Positions 25,380 to 40,655 of a stretch of 64,000 bases of DNA are shown one piece after another; within the stretch, counting starts at the first letter, position 1; every line of letters starts with the position of its first letter. Source of the DNA: Ailurus styani (taxonomy: Eukaryota; Chordata; Mammalia; Carnivora; Ailuridae). Where the stretch lies: positions 1 to 64,000 of the forward strand of contig LNAC01000853.1 of NCBI GenBank assembly GCA_002007465.1, given 5' to 3'. The translations under genes were made by a program, and so were the position numbers. The notes beneath the pieces were generated by a model, which saw only the letters and a program-made list of their open reading frames with translations, ran no database searches and was not told the origin of the DNA.

Positions 25380-26510
25380 ATATCTCCATTTTAGTATTTC
25401 AAAGGTCTCTCCAACTCAACATGTCTAAATGTCACAGCATGACCAGAACACATCCCCAACCCTGCCCCTTCATATCAGAGAATTATAATGCCATTCTTTG
25501 AAATAAGAAAGAAACCAGATATTATTCTTAACTCCTACCCGATTAATCAATCAGATTAATCAAACTTCATGTTCTAAATCTCTCTCAAATACACTCCCAT
25601 TTCTGTTTGAAGTCATCATGTCCTTTAGCCTAATTATTACAATAGCTCCCTACCAATTTATTCTCCACACCAGAGCTATAATGGTTTTTAAAATGTAAAT
25701 CTGGTCTATTAAAAGTCCTTTGGTGGGCGCCTGGGTGGCTCAGTGGGTTAAAGCCTCTGCTTTCGGCTCAGGTCATGATCTCAGGGTCCTGGGATCGAGG
25801 CCCGCATCGGGCTCCCTGCTCAGTGGGGAGCCTGCTTCCCCCTCTCTCTCTCTGCCTGCCTCTCTGCCTCCTTGTGATCTCTCTCCCTCTGTGAAATAAA
25901 TAAAATCTTTAAAAAAATAAAAAAATAAAAAAAAATAAAAGTCCTTTGGTGAATCCCTATATGTTCTTAGGATAAAGTTCAAACTCACAGTGACTTCTAG
26001 TTTATCTAGGATGGTCTATTTATGCCTGTTATCCTGGCATATCTTATTAAAAATTCCTCATTTCACTCTCAAAAGTTTTCCAGTTCAGAAGATAAATTCT
26101 ATGGTCATCCCGTTTGAAAGGCCCTTAATGACTGAGCTTTTTGCACATTTTGTAGCTTTATTTCTTGCCATACAAGCCCTAAGCCAGGGGATGTTTTTCC
26201 TGTTTCTCAGTTATGACATGTCTTTCCCTGTGGACCTTTACATTGGCTATTTCTTCTATGACAAAATACTACTAACTTTTCTTCACCAATTGACTAATTC
26301 CTGCTAATCCTTTAGTGTTCATCTTAAGTGTTATTTTGACCAGGAAGCCTTTAACATCTTGTACTTCTATTATCATATTTGATTGTACTTGCTTAATTAT
26401 TTGCTTCTCCTGGTATATCAAAATCTCAGTGAGGACAAGGCCCATGTGCATCTACTTGCTCTCCATATACTTAGCACCTAACATCTTCCTGGCCTGACAC
26501 TAGAGAGACC
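25380..26510 (+). mobile_element. L2 LINE fragment, split by a CAN-SINE
   Basis: Ancient LINE sequence in the forward sense (ccctaccaatttattctccacacc, then after the SINE gaatccctatatgttcttag, ending in the L2-like 'gaggacaaggccc' and 'cttagcacctaac' blocks). The CAN-SINE at 25725-25936 interrupts it. Confidence 0.65.
25725..25936 (+). mobile_element. CAN-SINE nested in an L2
   Basis: Young-looking full copy; the perfect 14-base duplication aaaagtcctttggt is at 25711-25724 and 25937-25950. Confidence 0.95.
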
Positions 26511-26519
26511 CAAATGAAG

Positions 26520-27300
26520 ATGCCTCTCTTCTGTCTAGGAACTCCCAGCATAAGGAAGGCTCAAATACAAACAGACATAATATACTGAGATATGTGCCAA
26601 GAGAACTACTAGAACAAATTCCTAGAATAACAGCTCAGATGAGATTTGAAGGATAACTGAATAAAAAGAAAGGGACTTCCAGGTAAAGAAACATGCAGGG
26701 GCTCCTGGGTGGCTGAGTCAGTTAAGCATCTGCCTTCAGCTCAGGTCATGATCCTAAGCGTCTAGAATCAAGCCCTGCATCTGACTCCCTGCTCAGTGAG
26801 GAATCTGCTTCTCCTTCTCCCTCTGTCTTGCCCCCCTCCCATCCACTCGTGCTCTCTCTCAAATAAATACAAATCTTTAAAAGAAAACAAACATATGCAA
26901 AAGGATACAAGTACATGACATACTGTGAAAACAGTGAGCTGCTTGTTGTGCTTATCTTTCATTAGCCTTTCACTCCCCTTTCCTCCCCACTAAAACCACA
27001 GTTGTCAAAGAGAGAAGGAATGAAATCCATTAAGAGCCTTAAAAAGACATGCCAAGCAATTTAGACTCTATTCTCAGGTGGCTGAAAGCCACTGAAGCAA
27101 TGTAGCAGTCACTGGCAGATCAATTTCTATTTCAGAATATCACTATGATGGAGGATAAAGTAAGAGAATTAAGGAAGATTAACCAGGAGCTCATTACAAT
27201 AATCTAGGAGAAAGACGAATAAGACAGTAGCAATGAGAACTGAAAGGAAGGAAAAACTGTGAGATATTAAAGTAATAACATGAATACAATTAAGTAACCC
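26520..27300 (-). mobile_element. L2 LINE fragment, reverse orientation
   Basis: Blocks such as 'gatttgaaggataactgaat' and 'ttctcaggtggctgaaagcc' match the same ancient LINE in reverse. A CAN-SINE is inserted at about 26698-26887. It lies in TOPAZ1 intron 2. Confidence 0.5.
26698..26887 (+). mobile_element. CAN-SINE, older copy
   Basis: Head ggctcctgggtggctgagtc, tail caaataaatacaaat. The flank aaacat(at)gca is imperfectly repeated. Confidence 0.88.
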
Positions 27301-27714
27301 AAATAAAGAAGAACTGAGGGATGTTTTTGTAGTTGCTAATTATCCTGAAAGTTACATTCTCAAATAGGTATACCTCCACACACAGTTATTCCTGCAAATA
27401 AAGTTACAAACGGGTATAGCAAGTGTACTGCTTTAATTTGAAAGTACTATATTAAGATAGCATTTTTAATATTTCTGGCAAAGTTTAAGTGTGAGAAACT
27501 TTTTACTATGAATAACTCACAAGGAAGGTAAAATTGCACATGCCACTCTTATTAGAAGTAATTTAGTTTTGTTTTGAATGAGAGCCATATCTGAGTTAAA
27601 AAAAATAATAAAACAAATTATAATCCACACAAATTATTTTATAGTTTTGCACTGGTGGAATAGAAAGGTATAGCTCTGCCTTAATGGAGTGGGAAGGTTC
27701 AAAAATGAAGGGAA

Positions 27715-27975
27715 GGAAAAATAAAATAAGATACAATAGGAGAGGGAGACAAACCATAAGAGATTCTTAATCATAGGAAATAAACTGAAGGTTGCTGGAG
27801 GGGAAGTGGGTAGGGGAGATGGGGTAACTGAGTGATGTGCATTAAGGAGGGCACTTGATGTAATGAGCACTGGGTCTTACACACAACTGATGAGTCACTG
27901 AACTCTACCTCTGAAACTAATAACACACTATATGTTAATTAATTGAATTTAAATATAATAAAAATTTTTTAAACA
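27715..27975 (+). mobile_element. Carnivore L1 3' UTR end
   Basis: 'gacaaaccataagagattct', 'gagcactgggtcttacacac' and 'tgaaactaataacacact' followed by an AT-rich tail. This is the 3' UTR also seen at the end of the L1 at 19911-22715. Confidence 0.85.
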
Positions 27976-28839
27976 AAAGTAGGGGTAAGAAGGGAAAGAC
28001 ACAGATTTGGGTGAGGCTATAGAAGTACAGAGAAGCAGAAGAGAAGATCCGAGCAAAAAGGAGAGTAAAAGAGGCTTCTGAAGAACTAACTACATGGATT
28101 ACATTAGATTTACCCTCTAACCAGAGCATTTTGCAAGGGAGTGATGAAGTTTAATGTGTTCCACCCAGGACTTTTTCTCTTATAAAACAAAATAAAATAC
28201 AAAATATGATACTACATCCCTTATAGTAAAGAAAATACTGTTTTTGTAAATCTACTGTTTCATACATTCATAAGTATGTACTAGATTGTAATGCAATTAT
28301 GTATCTTAACTAAGGTTAATTGACAAAAAAGGTGGAACAGGACTGCTCTAGAATAATTGCTAGCAGAACAAGTCTGAAAACTATTGCCCAAGAAAAATTC
28401 AGAATGTTACTGCTTTCTTTAGAGTTAACTAGATGACTTGTAGTCAATGTGCCATACATTCACGTACTCTGTTTCTTAACAGGGCTACCACAAATTTACT
28501 AGGGCAATTATTCTGCAAATACAGGTGGTCAAAAGCAGAGAACTATTATCCAATTCACTGGCCAGAGGCTGCCTAACCTGATGCCATGGTGTGAGGTACT
28601 AGGTCCCCTGACCTGATACTACAAATGATCACTCCATAAAGTACAATACCATATATCCTGGCAAAGACAAAAAACTAATGGTTTATGTGGTCCAAGAGAG
28701 AAAAAAGTAAAGTCAGAATGACACTTTAAAGAGAAAGAGATGAGACAGAAAACAGAGCAAAAGTCAATTAATGTCATGTGAATAACTGAATTAAAGCCAT
28801 AGAAATAACCAAAATGCCAATCTCCCAGCATTGTTTTGG

Positions 28840-28935
28840 GCTGTGGAGACAAACTTCAGAGCAGGTTACCCTGGGTTCAGATCTCAGCCTTTACTAACTT
28901 ACCAGCTGTATGTCCTTTGCAAAGTTAAACACTTC
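28840..28935 (+). mobile_element. MIR SINE fragment
   Basis: 'ccctgggttcagatctcagc' and 'taccagctgtatgtcctttg' match the MIR core. It is cut off on the right near the L1 at 28960. Confidence 0.7.
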
Positions 28936-28959
28936 AATTCAATTTTACCGGGAGCTAGT

Positions 28960-29875
28960 TTTGGAGGAACTGAATAGACATTTTCCCAAAGAAGATACAA
29001 AGATGGCAATGGACACATGAAAAGATGCTCAGTACCACTAACCATCAGAAAAATGCAAATCAAAACCACAATGAGAGATCACTTTATACCCGTCAGAATG
29101 GTTAAAATAAAAAACACAAGAAATAACAAGTGTTGATGAGGATGTGGAGAAAAGAGAATGCCTGTGCACTGTTGGTGAGAATGCAAATTAGTACAGCCTC
29201 TGTGGAAAACAGTATGGAGGTTCCTCAAAAAATTAAAAATAGAACTGCCATATGATCCAATAATGCTACCACTGAAAGAAAAGGAAAACACTAATATATG
29301 CACCTCTGTTTACTGCAGCATTTACATTAGCCAAGATATGGAAGCAACCTAAGTATCCACTGATAGATGAATGGATAAGGAAGACGTAGTGTATACACAC
29401 ACACACACACAAATATTACACAGCACTGAAAAAGGATGCTCATGCTATTGCAATAACGTGGATGGTCATGTTTAGTGAAATCAGTCAGACTGAGAAAGAC
29501 AAGTTCTATGATTTCACTCATATGTGGAATCTAAAAAACAAGTGAATAAACAAAAAGCAGAATCAAACCGATAGAAATAAACTGATGGTTGCCAGAAGGA
29601 TGGGGAGTAGGGGAAGGGGACAAGTGGGTGAAGGAGAGCAGAAGATACAGTCTTCTAGTTATGGAATGAATAAGACATGGGAATAAAAGGCACAGCACAG
29701 GAAATAGCCAATGATATTGTAATATTGTTGTCTGGTGATAGTTGGTAGCTACACTTGTGGGGAGCAAAGCATAGGGTATAGAGATGCTGAGTTGCTATGC
29801 TGTATAACTGCTGTATAACTGTATAATGTAATATCGTAAGCCAACTATACTCAAAAAAGTTAAAATAAAAAGATA
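28960..29875 (+). mobile_element. L1 fragment, C-terminal ORF2 and 3' UTR
   Basis: Forward L1 pattern from 'gaatagacattttcccaaag' through 'gatgaggatgtggagaaaag' and 'gccagaaggatggggagtag' to 'ccaactatactcaaaaaag'. Degraded, with no intact frame. It holds a (CA) run at about 29395-29411. Confidence 0.85.
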
Positions 29876-32749
29876 GGGTCAGTTTCAAACTCAGAATTAT
29901 TTTACTAAATAATATAAATGATGTATATCTAGCATAGGGTAGACACTAAATATCAGTTTTGACAATTAAGCGTAAAATTTTGCACTGCAGAATGTCTCAG
30001 GTACTCAGTGGAAAAGGAGAATGGAGCAAGGTAAGCATCCTGAAAGGCAGGCTACAAAGTCCAAATATACAAGTGAGAGAAAGACTGTCCTTTGAGTCAT
30101 TTGAATGAACTTCGTGCCAAGCATTTTTCCCCTCTATAAGTTTGTGTTTATTATTACCAGCTTCAGTACATATAGTGTTCCTTATGGATTTAAATCCAAT
30201 TCGCAAAGATGGTATAACTGATCCTCACTGATCACCACCATCAGTTCTGTACTGATGAGTTCAAATTCTGATGACCAACTTTCCAACCTTCTTAATCTGG
30301 CATCACCCTACTCATCCAGTCTTATTTCCCACTATTCATCAACATTTATTTGCTTTAGAAAGAAAGGATTCACTGTCTCCACTTATATATATTCAAATCT
30401 AGATGCCTGAGGAATAGTCTACTATAGAAGAAATTAAAAGTGTAATTCTCTCCCTTCCCTCAAAGTATGACTGATTGAGCTTGCAAAGCTAAATGAGACA
30501 TGGACATTTCCTACATTCAAGAAGTCCAAGAATTTAATAGATGAGAGAGATGTAAATTATACTATCATAAAATCAGTGCCATAAGCAAGGTAGCAAAAGG
30601 TGCTATGGGAACAGAAAGGGCTCCTAACTCTGAGTCAGGAAATGCTTCATAATCTGCCCTACACAACCATATTCATGTATCTACCTTTATCTTCTGCCCA
30701 CCTTTTCTTCATTATGTTTCTTACCCCACCAAACTTTTTAATTTCTTCTACTTTGTTAAATCTAAATCAATCCAAACTTCAAGAATCAGTTATAATTTTG
30801 ACTTTTCCAAGATGCATTTTCATCCCTTTCTTCTAAATTACTAGTATTCTTAGTACTTGAGTTTGTATATTTTTGTATATTTTTGTTTCAGACGCATTGA
30901 TATTTCCTCCATGGCTACACGGAAATTCCCTTGAATACTTGGCAAATTCTTAAAATCTCAATGATCCACTGAGTAATATCACTCAACTGAAATCTTAGGA
31001 TATAATAAAACTGTGATTGAAGATGATCCTATGTTCTAAGTTCAGCACTACTACATTCTCAGATCTCCAACTATATTTACAGCTACTTCAAAAATTTTTA
31101 CCAATGTCACAAATTACACATTGCCAAGCTCATCAGTTCAAGTGTCAGTTAGTTCCAATATGATTCTAACAATTTGGATTTTAATATGGGCTTTACCCAC
31201 TGCAGAGATCAACAATGAATAAGCATGTTAAAATAATTTAAACATCTTATAAATTCTCCCTAACCAGGTCTGAGAACACTTTTCCCAATAACTGAATTAA
31301 CTTAGGTCTGTTTTAGCAAAAGAAGAAGTCCAGAGCTTCTGACAATATCTGGGCCTAACCCTCCCATCTTTAATTTCTATTCCTATAAAATGCAAACTCA
31401 AGTCTAACAGGGTTCAACCTCTTACTGTCTTAGCATGAGGAAAAAGTAATATATGAACTGGCAACTGGTTGATAAAAGGGAGAGATCTGAAATTTGAAAT
31501 TATATTTTAAGCTTCATTTAGTTCTATAACCATTAACAACTTTCTGCACAACTATTAGCAGACCCTCTGGTTATCAGACCTGAATTTTCCCAGTTAAGTT
31601 TATCCTAGCACCATAGATGATTATAAAACTGGTATTTCTACTGCAGAAAAATTTAAAATAACTTCTGAGAAATTTTTCAAGTTTACTTGAAAATCAAAAT
31701 TTCAGAAGGAGATATGAAAGAAAAGGAACCAATAAAAGTATAATTGGTGCTTTTGAAATAAAGAGAAAAGAAATTCAAAGACAACCAGAAAAAATAATCT
31801 GAAGTAAATTTGATAGTGCAAATCAAACTGGTTCACCTTGTCCAGGTGAAACAAATGACAGCAGAGGAGGAAAAAGATGAAGGAAAAAAAGACAACAATG
31901 GTGGAAGTAGTGGCAGCAGTTTAGAGGCGTGACAGAGAATTAGTTTGGCTTCAGACTTTTCCACAATAACACTCAAAGCCAGAAAGCAGGTAGAAATGAT
32001 TATATAGTTGTAAAGAGGAAAAACATAAATTGACAATTTTATATCAATTTGCTCTTAGACAACATTCCTATGTATCCAAGATCTTAAAGAACAGAGCCAT
32101 CATGAACTCTTCCTGAAAAAAAAAATTGCTCTGAAATCTAGCCAACTAAATAGTCAATTTTAGAGGAAAATAAAAGGATTGGTGGTAGGGCACTGAATCA
32201 ATTTTAATACATAACTAAGAGTAAGAGTCTTTGGGAATTCAGATTACTGAAAAGAATGTTAATGATACAAGGCTTAACAATATAAAACTTTTTTTTTTTA
32301 ACAAAAAAATTGGAAGCATGACCAGGAAAAATAGCCAAAATGTACTGTTATAGTCATCTTTCATGTCAGGAAAGCAAATGCTGCTGGCTGCTGTCTGAAC
32401 TTAGAACACAAATTTTAGAAGTCATGATAAAATTCAAACTTTTAAATAATCTTTCTTATTAACTTAAGAGAGACATTTAGAAACTAATTTCCTGTGATAG
32501 AGAAGTATACTGTTTTAGCAATCCCTTTAGGTTTGCTTTAGTTCCCCTCCCCTCAATTAAGAGTTAATAAAAGTAACTGTTTTTACTAAAAAATGGCATG
32601 ATACAATTTTTCTAAAATTATATTTACCTATATGACTAAATGAATACAAATTGTTATCAATTAATTTGTTATTTGGGGTGGTAGGATTCCCTCTTTTATA
32701 ATTTTACTATGGTGACCATGTATCACTTTTTTAAAAACAGCCATTATAC

Positions 32750-32769
32750 AAAAAAAAAAGGGGGGGGGG
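32750..32769 (+). repeat. A10G10 homopurine tract
   Basis: Ten A followed directly by ten G, in TOPAZ1 intron 2. Confidence 0.95.
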
Positions 32770-32944
32770 AACAGAAAACAAACTTCCTGCCCAATTCACA
32801 GTTTTCTCTTTCTACCTTTGGCGGTAGCTCTTTATCAACATCTACTAGCTAAGGGTGATGTTTTCTCTTAAATACAAGACTTGACCTAATTTCCCTTAGT
32901 ATCCCTCAAAGGAAGCATGGTATAACAAGAGTTAAAATCACATT

Positions 32945-33120
32945 CAATAACTACCTTCTATTGAACACTTACTCCTCACCCAGTGCCATGCTAAAACCAA
33001 AATCCATTCCTTGATTTAACCTGCATGACCTGGAGGCAAATATCTTCCCTTTTTACAGATAAGGTAAAATAATTTGCCAAAAGGGTCTCATAGCTGGTAA
33101 GTGGCAAGGAGAAGATTACA
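32945..33120 (-). mobile_element. MIR SINE
   Basis: 'attgaacacttactcctcac', 'tttttacagataaggtaaaa' and 'catagctggtaagtggcaag' are the reversed MIR pattern. Confidence 0.7.
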
Positions 33121-33174
33121 AAATTACAAAGAGTACAAAGGTCAAGTTCTTGACCACTAATTTTTTTTTCTTAA

Positions 33175-33350
33175 GCCCTAATTCTAAAGTAAGACAGGAC
33201 TAAATTAAATCCAGATTATGTTATTAGCAGTGCAACCCTAGACAAGTGAAAACTTGTCATCTTTACTTTTTCCATCTTCAAAATGGGCAGATTATCAATC
33301 CTATCTCATTACATCACTAAAAATAAATAATAAAGCTCTTAGTCCTTCAT
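33175..33350 (+). mobile_element. MIR SINE fragment
   Basis: 'gcagtgcaaccctagacaag' and 'tccatcttcaaaatgggcag' fit the forward MIR core. Confidence 0.6.
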
Positions 33351-34188
33351 TTGGCAGATAGAAAGTGTTCTATTTGGTGATAAGTAACAAGTTCTTGAAA
33401 CACTAAGAACATCAAGAAGAATATGTTATCACAAAAGTAACTAAATAAAGTTTATAAACACCAGAGAGACTTAAATCATGTAGCAGTGAATCTTAGCAGA
33501 AAACGTTTTCATGTTTCGACTGTTCACAAAACATTCCTTTATTTAAGTATTGTAACATATAAATTAGAGCTTAAAGAATCATAAACGTTTAATAAAATAT
33601 GACATAATATAAAATTTGGACCAACCAGAATGGATCAAACTCCTGAGCACAAAGGTTACTACTTGGTTCCATTTTAAAGATGCCTCAGGCAAACTTGCCC
33701 TCTTTGGGGGCAAATCATCATTTAGAACCATCACCTTAAAAAGCAGAATCATGAGAAAATGCTACTTTCCTCTGAAAACTGGTTTAGCTTTTGATTCTAC
33801 TCTCAAGTCCTAAAAAAGTCAAATAAACTTTTCTAAGGCTTCTATGTTCCTTAAAAAATTATTTTTTTATCTAAGAAGGAAGCCACAGAAGGTGGGTTAA
33901 AATATATAGTTCTTAATAAGTTGGCTGAAATAAAAATATATCTGCATATTTGTAATAATTAAATAGGAAAACAAATATTCTTTTGAAAGAAGCAAAATTA
34001 GTCGTTTTAAAAGCCATTTTACAAACCATCTTTTAAAATTCTGAACAGCTAATCTGTCCCATTATAATTTCTAAGATATATGTGATTGTTTTGACTAATT
34101 TTAGCATAATGACAAGTCCAGGTCTCAGCAGTAATGTGCTGTATTACATTTAGTAAATAAATAGGTTTAAAAAAATAATGGAGCTTCA

Positions 34189-37864
<3,676 letters not shown>

Positions 37865-37916
37865 TCAGGGCTCTTTCTCTCACCTGCTGCCCCTCCCGCT
37901 TGGCTGCTCACAGAGA

Positions 37917-37924
37917 CAACTGCC
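37917..37924 (+). promoter_or_regulatory. Candidate MYB-family site
   Basis: CAACTGCC fits the YAACKG core of MYB proteins and is about 370 bases upstream of the ATG. A-MYB (MYBL1) drives many meiotic promoters in testis. A short motif like this occurs often by chance, so this is only a candidate. Confidence 0.25.
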
Positions 37925-37959
37925 GGCCAGTGGCTTCTAACCATCCCACGCCCCGCGGG

Positions 37960-40129
37960 GTCCCTTTCTATCAATCAGCCTTCTCGATATATTTACCCAC
38001 GTATCCTATAGGTACCTCAAGGTCTTGTACAGTTGCAAAATTGAGTTTATCTTTCCTCACAAGCTTGCTTCTCCTGTGTTGGTGGATGTGCCGCCATCCA
38101 CTCAATTGTCTAAGCCAGGATTCCAGAAACCATTGGAGATAGCTTCTTTCCACATCATCCCCCTCAGCCACATTGATTACTTCTGCTTGATTCAACTTTC
38201 TGTGTTTGTCAGCCACTCTCCCCTTTGCTATTACTTTGGCCCTGGCTCTCAGAATTTGACTGATCTACGGCATCAGCCTCCTAAATTGTATTCATGCTTT
38301 TGTCCTTGTGTAATCGAACCAGTCTTGAGTTTGCTCCTTGGAGAGTCAGAAATTGCACCAGATTGAATTGTGACACAAAGAAAACTTCATTTGCAGCAAA
38401 AAAGGAGATTATGGGGAATAGCTTCCAAAGCCGTGACTCCCTAGCAGGGGTGGATGGGCTCCTTTTATTTAGGGCTAGAATGAATATTTAGATAGAGAAG
38501 TCTTGTCATCATATGTAGAGGCAGGCATAGGATCCTGCATGTGCCTTAAGAAAACATGCCTATACATAACATTGTACGTTATGCAAATGAGGCTCAGGCT
38601 CCTCCTTGGCTGGAGATTTAGTATTACAATGAGGTTAAAGTAGTCATTGATCATTCTACACACCACTCCATGGTCCAACTGTGCAAGCCTGAGTCAGGGG
38701 TTAAGTTCAAACTGGTCTGGGTGGTATGGGTTGGCTGGGGCAGTTGTTATTGCTCCAGGGACATTTCATTTTCATTTGCCTGAGTTAAGACATAAACTGG
38801 AGAAAAGAGCTTAAGGAAAAATGTGGGACAGAGGTCAGGTGAGTACAAGTAGGTGGGTAGTAAAGGTCAGATCTTGGGGTCTAGCTGGTGATATTTGTAG
38901 TATTCCAGTGAAGCTTCCACCTGCTGCCAGGCCTTGCCCTGCCCCTCCCATTAGAGATTCTGGCATTTCCCAGATTCCCATGAATCTTATTTACTCAGAG
39001 ACTTAAACTAGCAGAAAGAAACCCAAACTCCTCAGTGTGGTATTTGTGGCTCTTTGATGTGGCCACTGAATATTTAACAAATTTTGTCTCTATCACTGGT
39101 AGGGGAAAAGTTGAACTTCAGTGGAAAATTATGTGAAGGAGTCACCCTTCTGCATTATCTGATTCTGATTCTATGGGAGCTATCTTACAACTCTAAGTTT
39201 TCAATAAGTAGTTCCAATACATAAGAATGGTCTGTAGACATGCAAATTCTGTCTTATAGATGTTCAGTTGACTTCTCTCACTGGTGGAAGAGGTCAGTTT
39301 TGCCTCAATTTGCACATTCTCTTCAAAATTCCTGATTCATAAATGTGTCTGTTCTTTGGACTTATCTTTTGAACTGGTATTTATAAAATCTGCCCAATGA
39401 GAGAAAGTCATTAACACACATAATTTTAGCATCTCTATGAAAATCATGACTTTATCTTTTTTTGGGGAAACTATCTTCTAATACTACACATCTCCTGCAC
39501 TTTGTATGTTATGTCATGCCTGTGCCCCTCTACATGCTAGTCCTGGAAATTATTTTTTGCTTTTCTTCTTGGTGAACTACATATTCCCCTTCAAGATTCA
39601 GTGAGAGAACCACCTCTCAAGGAAGCTTCCCTGCTACCTTTCTCCTAACACTTGTGTGTGTGCATGTGTGTGCTTGAGTATGTGTGTGTGTGTGCACCGG
39701 TGTGTTGGGGCAAGGAGTGTCAGGTATTCCTGCCTGCCTGCTAACACATTGCCTTCAGCTCTTTTCTTGTGGATCTCTTTCAGGGCAGATACCTTCTGTT
39801 AGTCTTTGCATTTTGTACATTTTAAGAAAAACTTGGTGATTTTTAACACAATGGGTGTGAACATTAAAGGATAGTAGGTATGATGCACAGAGTACTGTGA
39901 CAGTTTGGATGAGTAGTTTAAAAGAAGTATTCTTAGGAGCTTCTGTAAACTAGAACTTAGGTAAGGGACATATAGAGGATCTAGAAACTTCCCTTGTTTC
40001 TTTCTGCTTGTGAAAAACCCCAATAGAGGGAAACCAGTTTAAGAATTGCAGAATAGAAAAATCTATTTTAGGGATTTTAGGCTACATGTTCATTCACTTT
40101 GTGCTTCAGTTTTCTCATCTGAAAATGAA
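37960..40129. other. Upstream intergenic DNA
   Basis: No exon was identified. The part at about 38370-38960 has a texture like an old LTR (ggggaatagcttccaaagcc, ccttttatttagggctag) but I cannot name it. The rest shows only the TG microsatellite. Confidence 0.4.
39652..39715 (+). repeat. (TG)n-rich microsatellite
   Basis: An imperfect TG repeat interrupted by CA and TTGAG units; the longest pure run is about 8 units. Confidence 0.85.
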
Positions 40130-40655
40130 ATAATAATAGTGTCTCCAGAAGGAAACCAAATATGTCACCCCAAAATATGACTCTTCGACATAAACATTAT
40201 TTTGAACTGATGACAATTACGAACCAGCAAATACAGGAAAAACTCTCTCTACCTCTCCACCCTTTCTGCTTAAAGGCAGAATATAAATTCTGCTTTACTG
40301 GAGACAACTCTAGACTTCTATCAGCATAGAGATGGCACTACAGCAATCTGCAAATTAACCTTACTCCATTAGTTCTATCCCATATATTATCTTCCTGCAG
40401 TTCATCACCCTAGGAAGCCTAAAACTGCTTTCCTTTGCCATGTCACTTCTAAACAAATTAATTGTTCATTATTGAAGACGATAGCCCTTATAGGCCAGAG
40501 TTCTAAGCCACCACTTCGAGTTACTCATTGTTGAGGTTTCTGCTGCATGATGTACACTGTATGCATTAAACTGTTTTTCTCTTGTTAATCTGTCTTTTTG
40601 TTAAAGAACGCTTTAACAAATGGCTTTAACAAATGGAGAACTTAAGGTGGGTAGA
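40130..40655 (+). mobile_element. Solo LTR, probably ERV-L type
   Basis: 'ttctaagccaccacttcgag', 'gcattaaactgtttttctc' and 'ttaatctgtctttttgttaa' are the end of a known eutherian LTR type. A direct repeat of gctttaacaaatg lies at about 40609-40636. Confidence 0.55.
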
